Part shown: positions 36,823 to 44,351 of the stretch, piece by piece | How positions within the stretch are numbered: position 1 is the first letter of the stretch | Layout: every line of letters begins with the position of its first letter | Notes under the pieces: generated by a model | The model's input: only the letters and a program-made list of their open reading frames with translations | Told to the model about the DNA's origin: nothing | The model's database searches: none | Assembly: GCF_011046535.1 (NCBI RefSeq) | Contig: NZ_CP049257.1 | Span: 806,001-870,000, forward strand | Direction of reading: 5' to 3' | DNA: 64,000 nt | Source of the DNA: Nocardioides anomalus | GTDB lineage: Bacteria; Actinomycetota; Actinomycetes; Propionibacteriales; Nocardioidaceae | Position numbers and translations under genes: made by a program

Positions 36823-39563
36823 CGACCCGAGCCCTCCGCGTGCCGACCGCCGTGTCGGCGCTGCTGCTGCTCGCCGGCGTCGTGCTGGCGATGATGCCGG
36901 CCAGCGCTGCCGTGCCCGACACGCGCACCGGAGTGGTCCAGGTCGGCCGGGAAGGCGCGGACCCGGGGTTCACCGCCACCAAGACGCTGACCCGGACGTT
37001 CGTCGAGGACGACGGCTCGACGTACTCGTTCCCGAGCAACACCGTCACGGTCACCGCGTCGCAGACCAAGAACCTCCGCGGCCGGCAACGCATCCTCATC
37101 AGCTGGACGGGTGCCCAGCCGAGTGGTGGCCGGGCCAGCAACCCGTACGGCGAGGCGGGCCTCCAGCAGGAGTACCCGGTGGTCATCCTGCAGTGCCGCG
37201 GCACCGACGACGCCAGCCTGCCGGCCGACCAGCAGGTGGCTCCGCAGACGTGCTGGACCAATTCCTTCTCCCAGCGCTCGCAGGTCCTGAAGAACGACGG
37301 TGACGCGGTCTGGACCAAGGACCCGCTCGAGCCGGACGCAGACCGCCAGCGGATCTCCGGCGTGGACCCCTTCCCGGGCAAGGACGTCTGCGCCAACGCC
37401 GACCAGGACCCGCTCTACACCCACCTCACTCCGTTCGTGGCGGCCTCCGGCAAGGTCTTCCCGGCGTGTGATGCGTCGACGATGCCGCCCGAAGCCGCCG
37501 TCGGGGCGGCCTTCCCACCCGCGGAGATCGCGGCGTTCAGTGATGCCGACGGCGCCGGCAGCGTGCAGTTCGAGGTGCGCAGCGACGTGGAGAACGAGTC
37601 GCTGGGCTGCAGCGACACGACGGCGTGCAGCATCGTCGTCATCCCGATCAACGGGCTGAGCTGCGCTCAGGGAGCCACTCCACCGAGCATCGCCGACACG
37701 ACCTGCCGCAAGGGCGGACAGTTCAGCCCCGGCAGCAGCAACTTCCAGGGCGCCGGCGTCGACCTCTCCGCCAGCCCTGCGCTGTGGTGGAGCGGCACCA
37801 ACTGGAGCAACCGGATCTCGATCCCCATCACCATGGGCCTCCCGCCCGACACCTGCGACATCCTCGACCCACGCCCGCCCACCGGTTTCTACGGCTCCGA
37901 GCTGATGGCCCAAGCGGCACTGCAGTGGTCTCCGGCGTACTGCCTGAACAAGAAGCGCTTCAAGTTCCAGCTCAACCAGATGTCCGATGCCGCGGGCTGG
38001 AACCTGATGGAGGGTGGCGGGGGTGCCGCGGCGTTCGTCTCCTCTGCGCACAAGAAGCGGAGCGACGACCCGGTCGGCTACGCACCGACGGCGCTGACCG
38101 GCTTCGCGATCGGCTACAACATCGACAAGCCCGACAACCAGGGCGAGTACAGCTCGCTGCGACTCGACCAGCGGTTGGTCGCCAAGCTCCTCACGCAGTC
38201 CTACACCGGGTCCGCACTGGGTCGCACGCACCCGGGGATGGAGAACAACCCCGACGGCATCCAGGCCGACCCCGAGTTCCAGGAGCTGAACCCGGGACTG
38301 GACACGAGCGGTACCGAGACGGGCGCGGCGTTGCTCAATCTCGCCAACGACTCGGACGTCGTCGAGCAGTTGACGGAGTGGATCGCTCAGGACCCGTCCG
38401 CGATGGACTTCATCAAGGGCAAGCCCGACCCGTGGGGCATGCGGGTCAACCCGTCCTACAAGGACGTGACCATGCCCCGCTCGGAGTGGCCGCTCCTGGA
38501 CGACTTCATCCCGCCCTCGCCGAACACGTGCCGCCAGGCGAACCCGGCGGTGTACTCCAACCAGCTCGCTGCGCCGGTGACGACACTGCGCAAGATCGCC
38601 GAGGCCCTCCTCGACGGCTGGCCCAACACCCAGACCCGGTGCGACTTCGACCCCGCCACCAACCTCTGGAAGCTGGGGCGGATCGACCGGCAGAACTTCG
38701 GCGGCCGCTTCATGCTCGGCGTGGTGAGCCTGGGTGACGCAGCCCGGTACGGCCTGAGGGCAGCCGCCCTGCAGACCAAGAGCGGCTCGTACGTCGGACC
38801 GACCGAGGACTCTCTCCGCGCGGCCGTCGACCTCATGCAGCTGCGTGAGCCAGGCAAGGGAGGCAAGGGTGGCAAGGGCGGCGGTGGCAAGGGCGGCGGC
38901 AAGGGCGACGGGGGTGCTGGTCAGCGACGCTCCTCCGACAAGGCGCCGGACCTGAGCGGTCTGCAGGAGCCGTTCGTCCTGGATCAGGACGACGTGCGGA
39001 AGTCGACGGGGGCCTACCCGGGAACGATGATCGTCTACACCGCCGCGAAGCTGCAGGACCTGGTCCAGGACGATGCGGACAAGGTCGCGCTCTTCATCCG
39101 CACCGCGACCAGCGAGGGCCAGCGCGAGGGCTCCGGCAACGGTGAGCTGCCCGGTGGTTTCGTGCCGATCGAGAAGAGCGGCAGCACCCGCAAGCTATAC
39201 GCCCTCGCACAGGACGTCGCGGACGCCGTCGAGGCCCAGACCCCCGAGCCGACCGAGGAGCCGAGCCCGACCGCGTCGGCCTCCCCGACGGCCGACCCGA
39301 CCCTGCCGGGCGGGACCGTCACCAACGAGCCCCTGCCCGACGTCCCGTCCGACGACGTGCCCAGCGAGGCGCCGAGCGACGCGGCCTCGCCGGCCGCGGC
39401 CAGCGCCTCGGCGGCACCAGTGGTGATGCCGCAGACCGAGGCCGTCAGCTCCGACCTCGGCAACCGCACCGTGCCGGTCCTGCTCCTGCTGGGCCTGGTC
39501 GGGATCGCCCTCACCACGGCCGTGCGCTTCTTCGTGCGACCTCCGCGAGGGCCGGTCCGGTGA
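36819..39563 (+). CDS. Large secreted membrane-anchored protein with PstS-like stretch, in the pst operon
   Basis: The 914-residue protein has a signal peptide (1-31) and then a Cys-containing beta-rich domain (about 40-300) with no family I can name. A region resembling substrate-binding proteins follows (about 395-560, with GYAPTALTGFAIGYNIDKPD and LRLDQRLVAKLLTQSYTGSAL). A flexible Gly/Lys linker lies near 676-695 (GGKGGKGGGGKGGGKG). After a Pro/Ser/Thr-rich stalk (~810-875) come one membrane helix (VPVLLLLGLVGIALTTAVRFF) and a basic tail. No LPxTG motif is present. It is coupled by four-base overlaps to pstS upstream and to the sortase-like gene downstream. It may be a receptor or scaffold of the phosphate importer; function is unknown. 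Confidence 0.85.
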   Translation: MTTRALRVPTAVSALLLLAGVVLAMMPASAAVPDTRTGVVQVGREGADPGFTATKTLTRTFVEDDGSTYSFPSNTVTVTASQTKNLRGRQRILISWTGAQPSGGRASNPYGEAGLQQEYPVVILQCRGTDDASLPADQQVAPQTCWTNSFSQRSQVLKNDGDAVWTKDPLEPDADRQRISGVDPFPGKDVCANADQDPLYTHLTPFVAASGKVFPACDASTMPPEAAVGAAFPPAEIAAFSDADGAGSVQFEVRSDVENESLGCSDTTACSIVVIPINGLSCAQGATPPSIADTTCRKGGQFSPGSSNFQGAGVDLSASPALWWSGTNWSNRISIPITMGLPPDTCDILDPRPPTGFYGSELMAQAALQWSPAYCLNKKRFKFQLNQMSDAAGWNLMEGGGGAAAFVSSAHKKRSDDPVGYAPTALTGFAIGYNIDKPDNQGEYSSLRLDQRLVAKLLTQSYTGSALGRTHPGMENNPDGIQADPEFQELNPGLDTSGTETGAALLNLANDSDVVEQLTEWIAQDPSAMDFIKGKPDPWGMRVNPSYKDVTMPRSEWPLLDDFIPPSPNTCRQANPAVYSNQLAAPVTTLRKIAEALLDGWPNTQTRCDFDPATNLWKLGRIDRQNFGGRFMLGVVSLGDAARYGLRAAALQTKSGSYVGPTEDSLRAAVDLMQLREPGKGGKGGKGGGGKGGGKGDGGAGQRRSSDKAPDLSGLQEPFVLDQDDVRKSTGAYPGTMIVYTAAKLQDLVQDDADKVALFIRTATSEGQREGSGNGELPGGFVPIEKSGSTRKLYALAQDVADAVEAQTPEPTEEPSPTASASPTADPTLPGGTVTNEPLPDVPSDDVPSEAPSDAASPAAASASAAPVVMPQTEAVSSDLGNRTVPVLLLLGLVGIALTTAVRFFVRPPRGPVR

Positions 39564-40525
39564 CGGCGACGCTGCCCGACCGCGACGAGACCGCTGCGGT
39601 CACGCCCCCGCCCGCTCCTTCCCCGGCTCCCCGCCGAGCCCCGGCGCGCCCGCGGCCGCCGGAGAGCCGTCCTCCCCGGCCCGGGGACGACCTGTGGGCC
39701 GTCGTCTCGACCGCCGGCACGATGCTCGCGATCGTCTGCCTGTGGGTGGTCGCCCAGATGCTGTTCCTGGGCACCTTCAGCCAGGCGCGGTCGCAGGACC
39801 TGCTCTACGACCAGTTCCGGGTGGCCATCGCCGGCGACCCGAACATCGTGCCGCCGATCGGCCCGACCGAGCCGGTCGGCAGCCCGGTCGCGCTGCTCTC
39901 GATCCCGCGGATCGGCGTCTCGCAGGTCGTCGTCGAGGGCACCGCGTCCGGTGACACCCTCGCGGGGCCGGGGCACCTGCGCAAGACCGTGCTTCCCGGT
40001 CAGGCCGGCACGTCGGTGGTCATGGGCCGCGGCGCGACGTACGGCGCGCCCTTCCGCGACCTGGCCGAGCTGCGGCCCGGTGACGACATCGAGGTCACCA
40101 TGGCGCAGGGCGTGGTGGCGTTCGAGGTCGTCAACGTGCGCCGGGCTGGCGACCCCTACTCCCAGCCGCTCGCGGCCGGGGGAGCGCGGCTGGTCCTGGA
40201 GACCGCCGAGGGCTCGGGCCCGTTCGCAGCCCTGACGCCGGGCGACGTGCTGTACGTCGACGCCGACGCCCCCAAGGGCTTCGTCCCACCGCCCGGGCTG
40301 CCCCGGACGGTCCCTGATCCGGAGCTCGTCATGCACAGCGACCGGGGAGCCTTCCCGCTCCTGGCGCTGCACCTGGCGCTGCTCCTGGCGGTGACCCTCG
40401 CGGTCGTCGCCGCCCGTCAGCGCTGGTCCTCGACCTTGGTCTGGATCGTCGCCACACCCGTCGCGGTGGCCCTCGCCTGGTCCACCACCGACGTGGTGAT
40501 GCGGCTGCTGCCCAACGTCGTCTGA
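39560..40525 (+). CDS. Sortase-fold protein lacking catalytic residues (pseudosortase)
   Basis: The 321 residues comprise a Pro-rich cytoplasmic tail (1-42), a membrane helix (46-70), an extracellular class-E-like sortase domain (about 108-238) and two C-terminal helices (265-285, 292-312). The scaffold is recognisable from VALLSIPRIGVSQVVVEG, LAGPGHLRKTVLPGQAG, TYGAPFRDLAELRPGDDI and LVLETAEGSG. In active sortases the third element is preceded by GHRT and the last contains TTC. Here GHR is GRG (156-158) and the Cys position reads Thr-Ala. The only Cys in the protein is C60 inside the first helix, and the Arg after the catalytic Cys is missing too. It should therefore not transpeptidate. It probably binds the neighbouring anchored proteins. 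Confidence 0.85.
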   Translation: MTATLPDRDETAAVTPPPAPSPAPRRAPARPRPPESRPPRPGDDLWAVVSTAGTMLAIVCLWVVAQMLFLGTFSQARSQDLLYDQFRVAIAGDPNIVPPIGPTEPVGSPVALLSIPRIGVSQVVVEGTASGDTLAGPGHLRKTVLPGQAGTSVVMGRGATYGAPFRDLAELRPGDDIEVTMAQGVVAFEVVNVRRAGDPYSQPLAAGGARLVLETAEGSGPFAALTPGDVLYVDADAPKGFVPPPGLPRTVPDPELVMHSDRGAFPLLALHLALLLAVTLAVVAARQRWSSTLVWIVATPVAVALAWSTTDVVMRLLPNVV

Positions 40526-40612
40526 CCCGCGCACGCACCACCCGCACCACCACCCGCACCACCACCGCACCACCCACACGGCCGCTCGCGGCCCATCCTG
40601 GAGAGAGAACAG

Positions 40613-42196
40613 ATGTACGCACGCAAGCTCGTCGCCGGCATCGCTGGCGGCGCCGCGGCGGTCACCGTCCTGGCCATGGCGGCCGCTCCTGCCATGGCCG
40701 CGGTCGACCCCGACGACACGGCCGGAACCCCGGTGTCCGCCGACCTCATCGCGGTCGGGTCCGACACCAGCCAGCACGCGCTGTTCCTGGCCGCCAACGA
40801 CTGGAACGCGACCCAGGCCAGCTCCGCCGGCTTCAAGGTGTACAGCTACGCCGCCACGGGTGGCGGCACCATCCCGACGCCGGGCACCCCGGTCAGCCGG
40901 CCCAACGGCTCCGGCCCGGGCAAGGCCGCACTGTACGGCGGCAGCAACCTCGCCGAGGTCGACTTCGCCCGCTCCTCGTCCAAGCAGTCCGACGACGAGA
41001 CCAACAACGGCCTCCAGTCCTATCCCTTCGCCCTCGACACGGTGGTCACCGTGACCGCCGCGACGTCGAACGCCCCGGCCTCGCTCTCCTGCGAGGACCT
41101 CGTCAAGATCTACAAGGGCGACGTCACCAACTGGAACCAGCTGCCGGGTGGCAAGGACGGCACCATCAAGGCCAAGCTCCCGCAGAGCGGTTCCGGCACC
41201 ACCAAGTTCTTCCTGGGTGAGCTGGCGTCGTGCAACGCCGGAGGCGCTGCCATCACCCTCGGCACCGTCGACACCACCCCGCAGGAGCACGACCCCGCCG
41301 CCGTGGCCGGTGACCCGAACGCCATCGTCCCGTTCTCCCAGGGCCGGGCGACGCTGGCCGGCTCCTCGATCAAGATCGAGGGCAACTTCGCGCGCAAGCG
41401 CGCGCTGTACAACGTGACCCGGTCGACGGGCCCCTCGGACACCAAGATCCAGGCGTTCTTCCAGTGGCTGTGCAGCCCCGCCGCGACGTCCTCGATCGAG
41501 GCCGCAGGCTTCCAGCAGCTCAGCACCCCGGCCAACGGCGGGAAGTGCGGGGTCAACACCACGGCGGCGGAGACCAACTTCGTCACCGCGCAGGTCGACA
41601 CGGCCACGGCCGTCACCGTGACCAGCCAGAGCGCCTCCTCGGCTCGCGTCGTGGCCAAGGTGACCGCCCCGTCGGCCCCCAACGGTCGGGTCACCTTCAC
41701 CGAGAACGGCCAGGTCGTCCAGGCCAACGTCCCGCTCGTGTCCGGCCAGGCCACGATCACCCCGGCGGCGGCGCCCGGCTCGCACACCTACACCGCGACG
41801 TTCGTCCCGGCCGCCAACTCGGCGTTCAAGACCTCGTCCGGCACCGGGACCGGCACGGTCACCGGCGCCCCGGCCTCGAAGGCCAGCTCGTCGATCTCGG
41901 CGGACTTCCCGAAGAAGGTCAAGTTCGGGAAGAAGGCCAAGGGCACCGTCACGGTCGCCCTGGCCGGCGTCTCGACCAAGGCCACCGGCACGGTGACCGT
42001 CAAGGACGGCAGCAAGGTCGTCGGCACCGGCACCCTGTCCGGTGGGACGGCCACGATCACGCTCAAGAAGCTCAAGCCCGGCAAGCACACGCTGACGGTC
42101 TCGTGGCCCGGCGACTCCGCGGGCAACGCGAGCTCCACCACGGTGAAGGTCAAGGCCCTCCCGAAGCCCAAGAAGGGCAAGGGCGGCAAGAAGTAG
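40613..42196 (+). CDS. PstS-like substrate-binding protein fused to Ig-like repeats
   Basis: The 527-residue product has a signal peptide (1-29). A PstS-type binding domain follows (about 35-315), with LIAVGSDTSQHALFLAANDW, VDFARSSSKQSDDETNN, LVKIYKGDVTNWNQLPGG and KLPQSGSGTTKFFLG. Two Big_3_5-like Ig repeats come next (about 325-420 and 425-515), then a Lys/Gly-rich tail (KPKKGKGGKK). There is no lipobox or membrane anchor, so it may be released or held to the wall electrostatically through the tail. ATG 40613 has GGAGAGAG upstream. It is separated from the upstream chain by 87 bases rich in GCACCACC repeats and from pstB by a hairpin. Confidence 0.88.
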   Translation: MYARKLVAGIAGGAAAVTVLAMAAAPAMAAVDPDDTAGTPVSADLIAVGSDTSQHALFLAANDWNATQASSAGFKVYSYAATGGGTIPTPGTPVSRPNGSGPGKAALYGGSNLAEVDFARSSSKQSDDETNNGLQSYPFALDTVVTVTAATSNAPASLSCEDLVKIYKGDVTNWNQLPGGKDGTIKAKLPQSGSGTTKFFLGELASCNAGGAAITLGTVDTTPQEHDPAAVAGDPNAIVPFSQGRATLAGSSIKIEGNFARKRALYNVTRSTGPSDTKIQAFFQWLCSPAATSSIEAAGFQQLSTPANGGKCGVNTTAAETNFVTAQVDTATAVTVTSQSASSARVVAKVTAPSAPNGRVTFTENGQVVQANVPLVSGQATITPAAAPGSHTYTATFVPAANSAFKTSSGTGTGTVTGAPASKASSSISADFPKKVKFGKKAKGTVTVALAGVSTKATGTVTVKDGSKVVGTGTLSGGTATITLKKLKPGKHTLTVSWPGDSAGNASSTTVKVKALPKPKKGKGGKK

Positions 42197-42223
42197 CACC
42201 ACCCCGCACCACGCAGCACCGGT

Positions 42224-42261
42224 CCCGGTCCGGGCGGCTCCGCGGAGCCGTCCGGACCGGG
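42224..42261 (+). terminator. Hairpin between pstS-like gene and pstB
   Basis: Arms 42224-42240 and 42245-42261 form a ~17-bp stem with a single G.U pair and a CGCG-type loop. It lies 27 bases after the stop. It probably attenuates read-through into pstB or stabilises the upstream mRNA. Confidence 0.7.
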
Positions 42262-42312
42262 CCACCGCCCGGCAGCACCCCGCACCACCCTCGAGAAGAC
42301 GAGAGAACGACG

Positions 42313-43176
42313 ATGAGCGCCACGTCCCGACAGGACACCGACCTGCTCCCCGCGGCCCGCGTGGCCGCCGACCCCGCTGACGCCGCGGCGTCGCGGGCGG
42401 GGCTCGCCGAGCTGCGGGCGGTGGACATCACCGCGTGGTTCGGCACGCACAAGGTGCTGGACCGGGTGTCGCTGACCATGCCGGCGGGCGGGATCACCGC
42501 GCTGATCGGGCCGTCGGGCTGCGGGAAGTCGACCTTCCTGCGGATCCTCAACCGGATGCACGAGCTGGTCCCGTCGGCGGCGCTGGCCGGTGAGGTGCTG
42601 CTCGACGGCGGCGACATCTACGACCCGCAGAAGCGGCTGATCGACGCGCGGCGCGCGATCGGGATGGTGTTCCAGAAGCCCAACCCGTTCCCCGCGATGT
42701 CGATCCGCGAGAACGTGCTGGCGGGTCTGAAGCTCACGGGCGCGAAGGCCTCACGCTCCGAGCGCGAGGACCTCGTCGAGTCCTGCCTGATCAAGGGCGG
42801 GCTCTGGAACGAGGTCAAGGACCGCCTCGACGCGCCCGGCGGCGGCCTGTCCGGCGGTCAGCAGCAGCGCCTGTGCATCGCGCGCTCGCTCGCGGTCAAG
42901 CCGCGGGTCCTGCTCATGGACGAGCCGTGCTCGGCGCTCGACCCCACCTCGACCCGCGTGATCGAGGAGACGATGGTCGAGCTGGCCGAGGAGGTGACGA
43001 TCGTGATCGTCACCCACAACATGCAGCAGGCGGCACGGGTCTCCGACACCTGCGCGTTCTTCCTGGCCTCGCAGGGCACGCCCGGCGTCATCGTCGAGCA
43101 CGGCCGCACCGACGCGATGTTCGGCAGCCCGCGGGACCAGCGCACCTCCGACTACGTCAACGGCCGGTTCGGGTGA
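42313..43176 (+). CDS. pstB: Phosphate ABC transporter ATP-binding protein PstB
   Basis: The 287-residue ATPase has Walker A (GPSGCGKST, about residue 68), the Q-loop region MVFQKPNPFPAMSIRENV characteristic of PstB, the signature LSGGQQQRLCIARSLA, and Walker B VLLMDEPCSALDP. The switch His lies in IVTHNMQQAARVSD. It has a ~35-residue N-terminal extension over most PstB proteins. It powers PstC/PstA. The gene lies at the far end of the locus, over 8 kb from pstC, rather than directly after pstA. No phoU follows it here. Confidence 0.95.
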   Translation: MSATSRQDTDLLPAARVAADPADAAASRAGLAELRAVDITAWFGTHKVLDRVSLTMPAGGITALIGPSGCGKSTFLRILNRMHELVPSAALAGEVLLDGGDIYDPQKRLIDARRAIGMVFQKPNPFPAMSIRENVLAGLKLTGAKASRSEREDLVESCLIKGGLWNEVKDRLDAPGGGLSGGQQQRLCIARSLAVKPRVLLMDEPCSALDPTSTRVIEETMVELAEEVTIVIVTHNMQQAARVSDTCAFFLASQGTPGVIVEHGRTDAMFGSPRDQRTSDYVNGRFG

Positions 43177-43215
43177 GGGTTCGGACTCTGCGCCGATGAC
43201 CGGGATGATGGCCGG

Positions 43216-43959
43216 GTGAGGCTCCGCTCCGTGGCGTACGTCGCTGTGGCGCTCGCGCTGCTCAGCGGCCTCGCCTGGCTGACCCAGCGGCAGACCTCGG
43301 ACCTCAGCCCGGTGCTCAGCAGCGCGCAGCCGCCGAAGGTGGCCCAGCCGGTGCCGGCGGCCGCCCCGGCCGCAGCGCCCGCGGCCGCGCCGGACGGTCC
43401 CCCGCAGGTGGACCCGGCGTGGGCGCAGCGGACGGCGCAGCGCGCCGGGCTGTCCGCGGTCGCGGTGGCCGCCTACGGCCGCGCGGTGCTGAGCGCCCCG
43501 CAGGGCTGCGGGATCGGCTGGACCACACTGGCCGGCCTCGGGTGGGTCGAGTCCCACCAGGGGACCATCGACGGTCGCACGCTCGACGCGACCGGCCGGC
43601 CGTCGACGCCGATCATCGGCCCGGCCCTCGACGGCGCGGGCCCGGTGGCCGCGATCCGCGCGGCGCCGGACGGGACGGCGCTGCACGGCGACCCGACCTG
43701 GGACCACGCGGTGGGACCGCTGCAGTTCCTGCCGTCGACCTGGGCCACGTGGGCCCGCGACGGCGACGGCGACGGCACCGCCGACCCGCAGGACCTCAAC
43801 GACGCGGCCGCCGCTGCGGCGGCGTACCTCTGCGGGACCGGCTACGACCTCACCACCGGCGCGGGCTGGTCGGCCGCGGTCTTCGCCTACAACCACAGCG
43901 CCAGCTACGTCAGCGCGGTCAACCTCGCGGCGGTGACGTACGCCGAGCGCTCGGCGTGA
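43216..43959 (+). CDS. Lytic murein transglycosylase (SLT_2/MltB-like), membrane-anchored
   Basis: The 247 residues have an N-terminal membrane/signal helix (3-21) and an Ala/Pro linker (40-58). The lysozyme-like domain contains the catalytic Glu in LAGLGWVESHQG (about residue 113). GPLQFLPSTWATWARDGDGDG and the late VFAYNHSASYVSAV are standard SLT_2 motifs. It cleaves the glycan strands of peptidoglycan. The stop overlaps the GTG of the phosphopantetheinyl transferase gene. A link with the phosphate operon is positional only. Confidence 0.87.
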   Translation: MRLRSVAYVAVALALLSGLAWLTQRQTSDLSPVLSSAQPPKVAQPVPAAAPAAAPAAAPDGPPQVDPAWAQRTAQRAGLSAVAVAAYGRAVLSAPQGCGIGWTTLAGLGWVESHQGTIDGRTLDATGRPSTPIIGPALDGAGPVAAIRAAPDGTALHGDPTWDHAVGPLQFLPSTWATWARDGDGDGTADPQDLNDAAAAAAAYLCGTGYDLTTGAGWSAAVFAYNHSASYVSAVNLAAVTYAERSA

Positions 43960-44351
43960 GCCTGCCCCTGCGCGAGCTGGCCCACGCGCTGCTGCGCGAG
44001 GAGCTCGGCGCGCGGTCGGTCGGCCGGCTGTGCCCCCGGTGCGGGAGCGCCGCGCACGGTCGCCCGTACGCCGTGGGCGCGACCGCCCGGGTCTCGATCT
44101 CCTACGCCACCGACCTGGTCGCGGTGGCCTGGGCCGAGGGTCCGGTGGGCATCGACGTCGAGGACGTGGGGCCTCCGGTCGACGGTCGGCCGCGGGCGGA
44201 GTTCAGTGTGGCCGAGGCCCTGTTCAAGGCGGGCGCCGAGGTCCCGGTCGCCCCGCTCCCGCTGCCGCCGGCGTACGTCGGGGCCGTGGCGGGGGAGCAG
44301 GTCAGCTGGCGGCTGGCCGGTCTGGGAGCTCGGGCAGGCCGGTCTCGTTGA
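43956..44351 (+). CDS. Compact 4'-phosphopantetheinyl transferase-like protein
   Basis: The 131-residue protein has a Cys pair followed by a HGRP element (LCPRCGSAAHGRPY), as in actinobacterial Sfp-type enzymes. Next are ARVSISYATDLVAVAWAEGPVGIDVEDV, whose GIDVE supplies Mg2+ ligands, and FSVAEALFKAGAE, corresponding to the WxxKEAxxK motif. At 131 residues it is far below the ~220 of Sfp proteins. It would load phosphopantetheine onto carrier domains; the obvious client is the T domain of the Pls/PosA-type protein next door. It overlaps the lytic transglycosylase stop by four bases and the convergent M1 gene by 50. Confidence 0.7.
   Translation: MSLPLRELAHALLREELGARSVGRLCPRCGSAAHGRPYAVGATARVSISYATDLVAVAWAEGPVGIDVEDVGPPVDGRPRAEFSVAEALFKAGAEVPVAPLPLPPAYVGAVAGEQVSWRLAGLGARAGRSR

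Noticed and set aside
39560..40525. Active sortase with LPxTG substrates next door
   Set aside because: The catalytic His, Cys and Arg are missing, and neither upstream anchored protein has an LPxTG-like motif.
40526..40612. Tandem repeat of GCACCACC upstream of the second PstS gene
   Set aside because: Copies are irregular and short. This is low-complexity leader sequence rather than a defined repeat.
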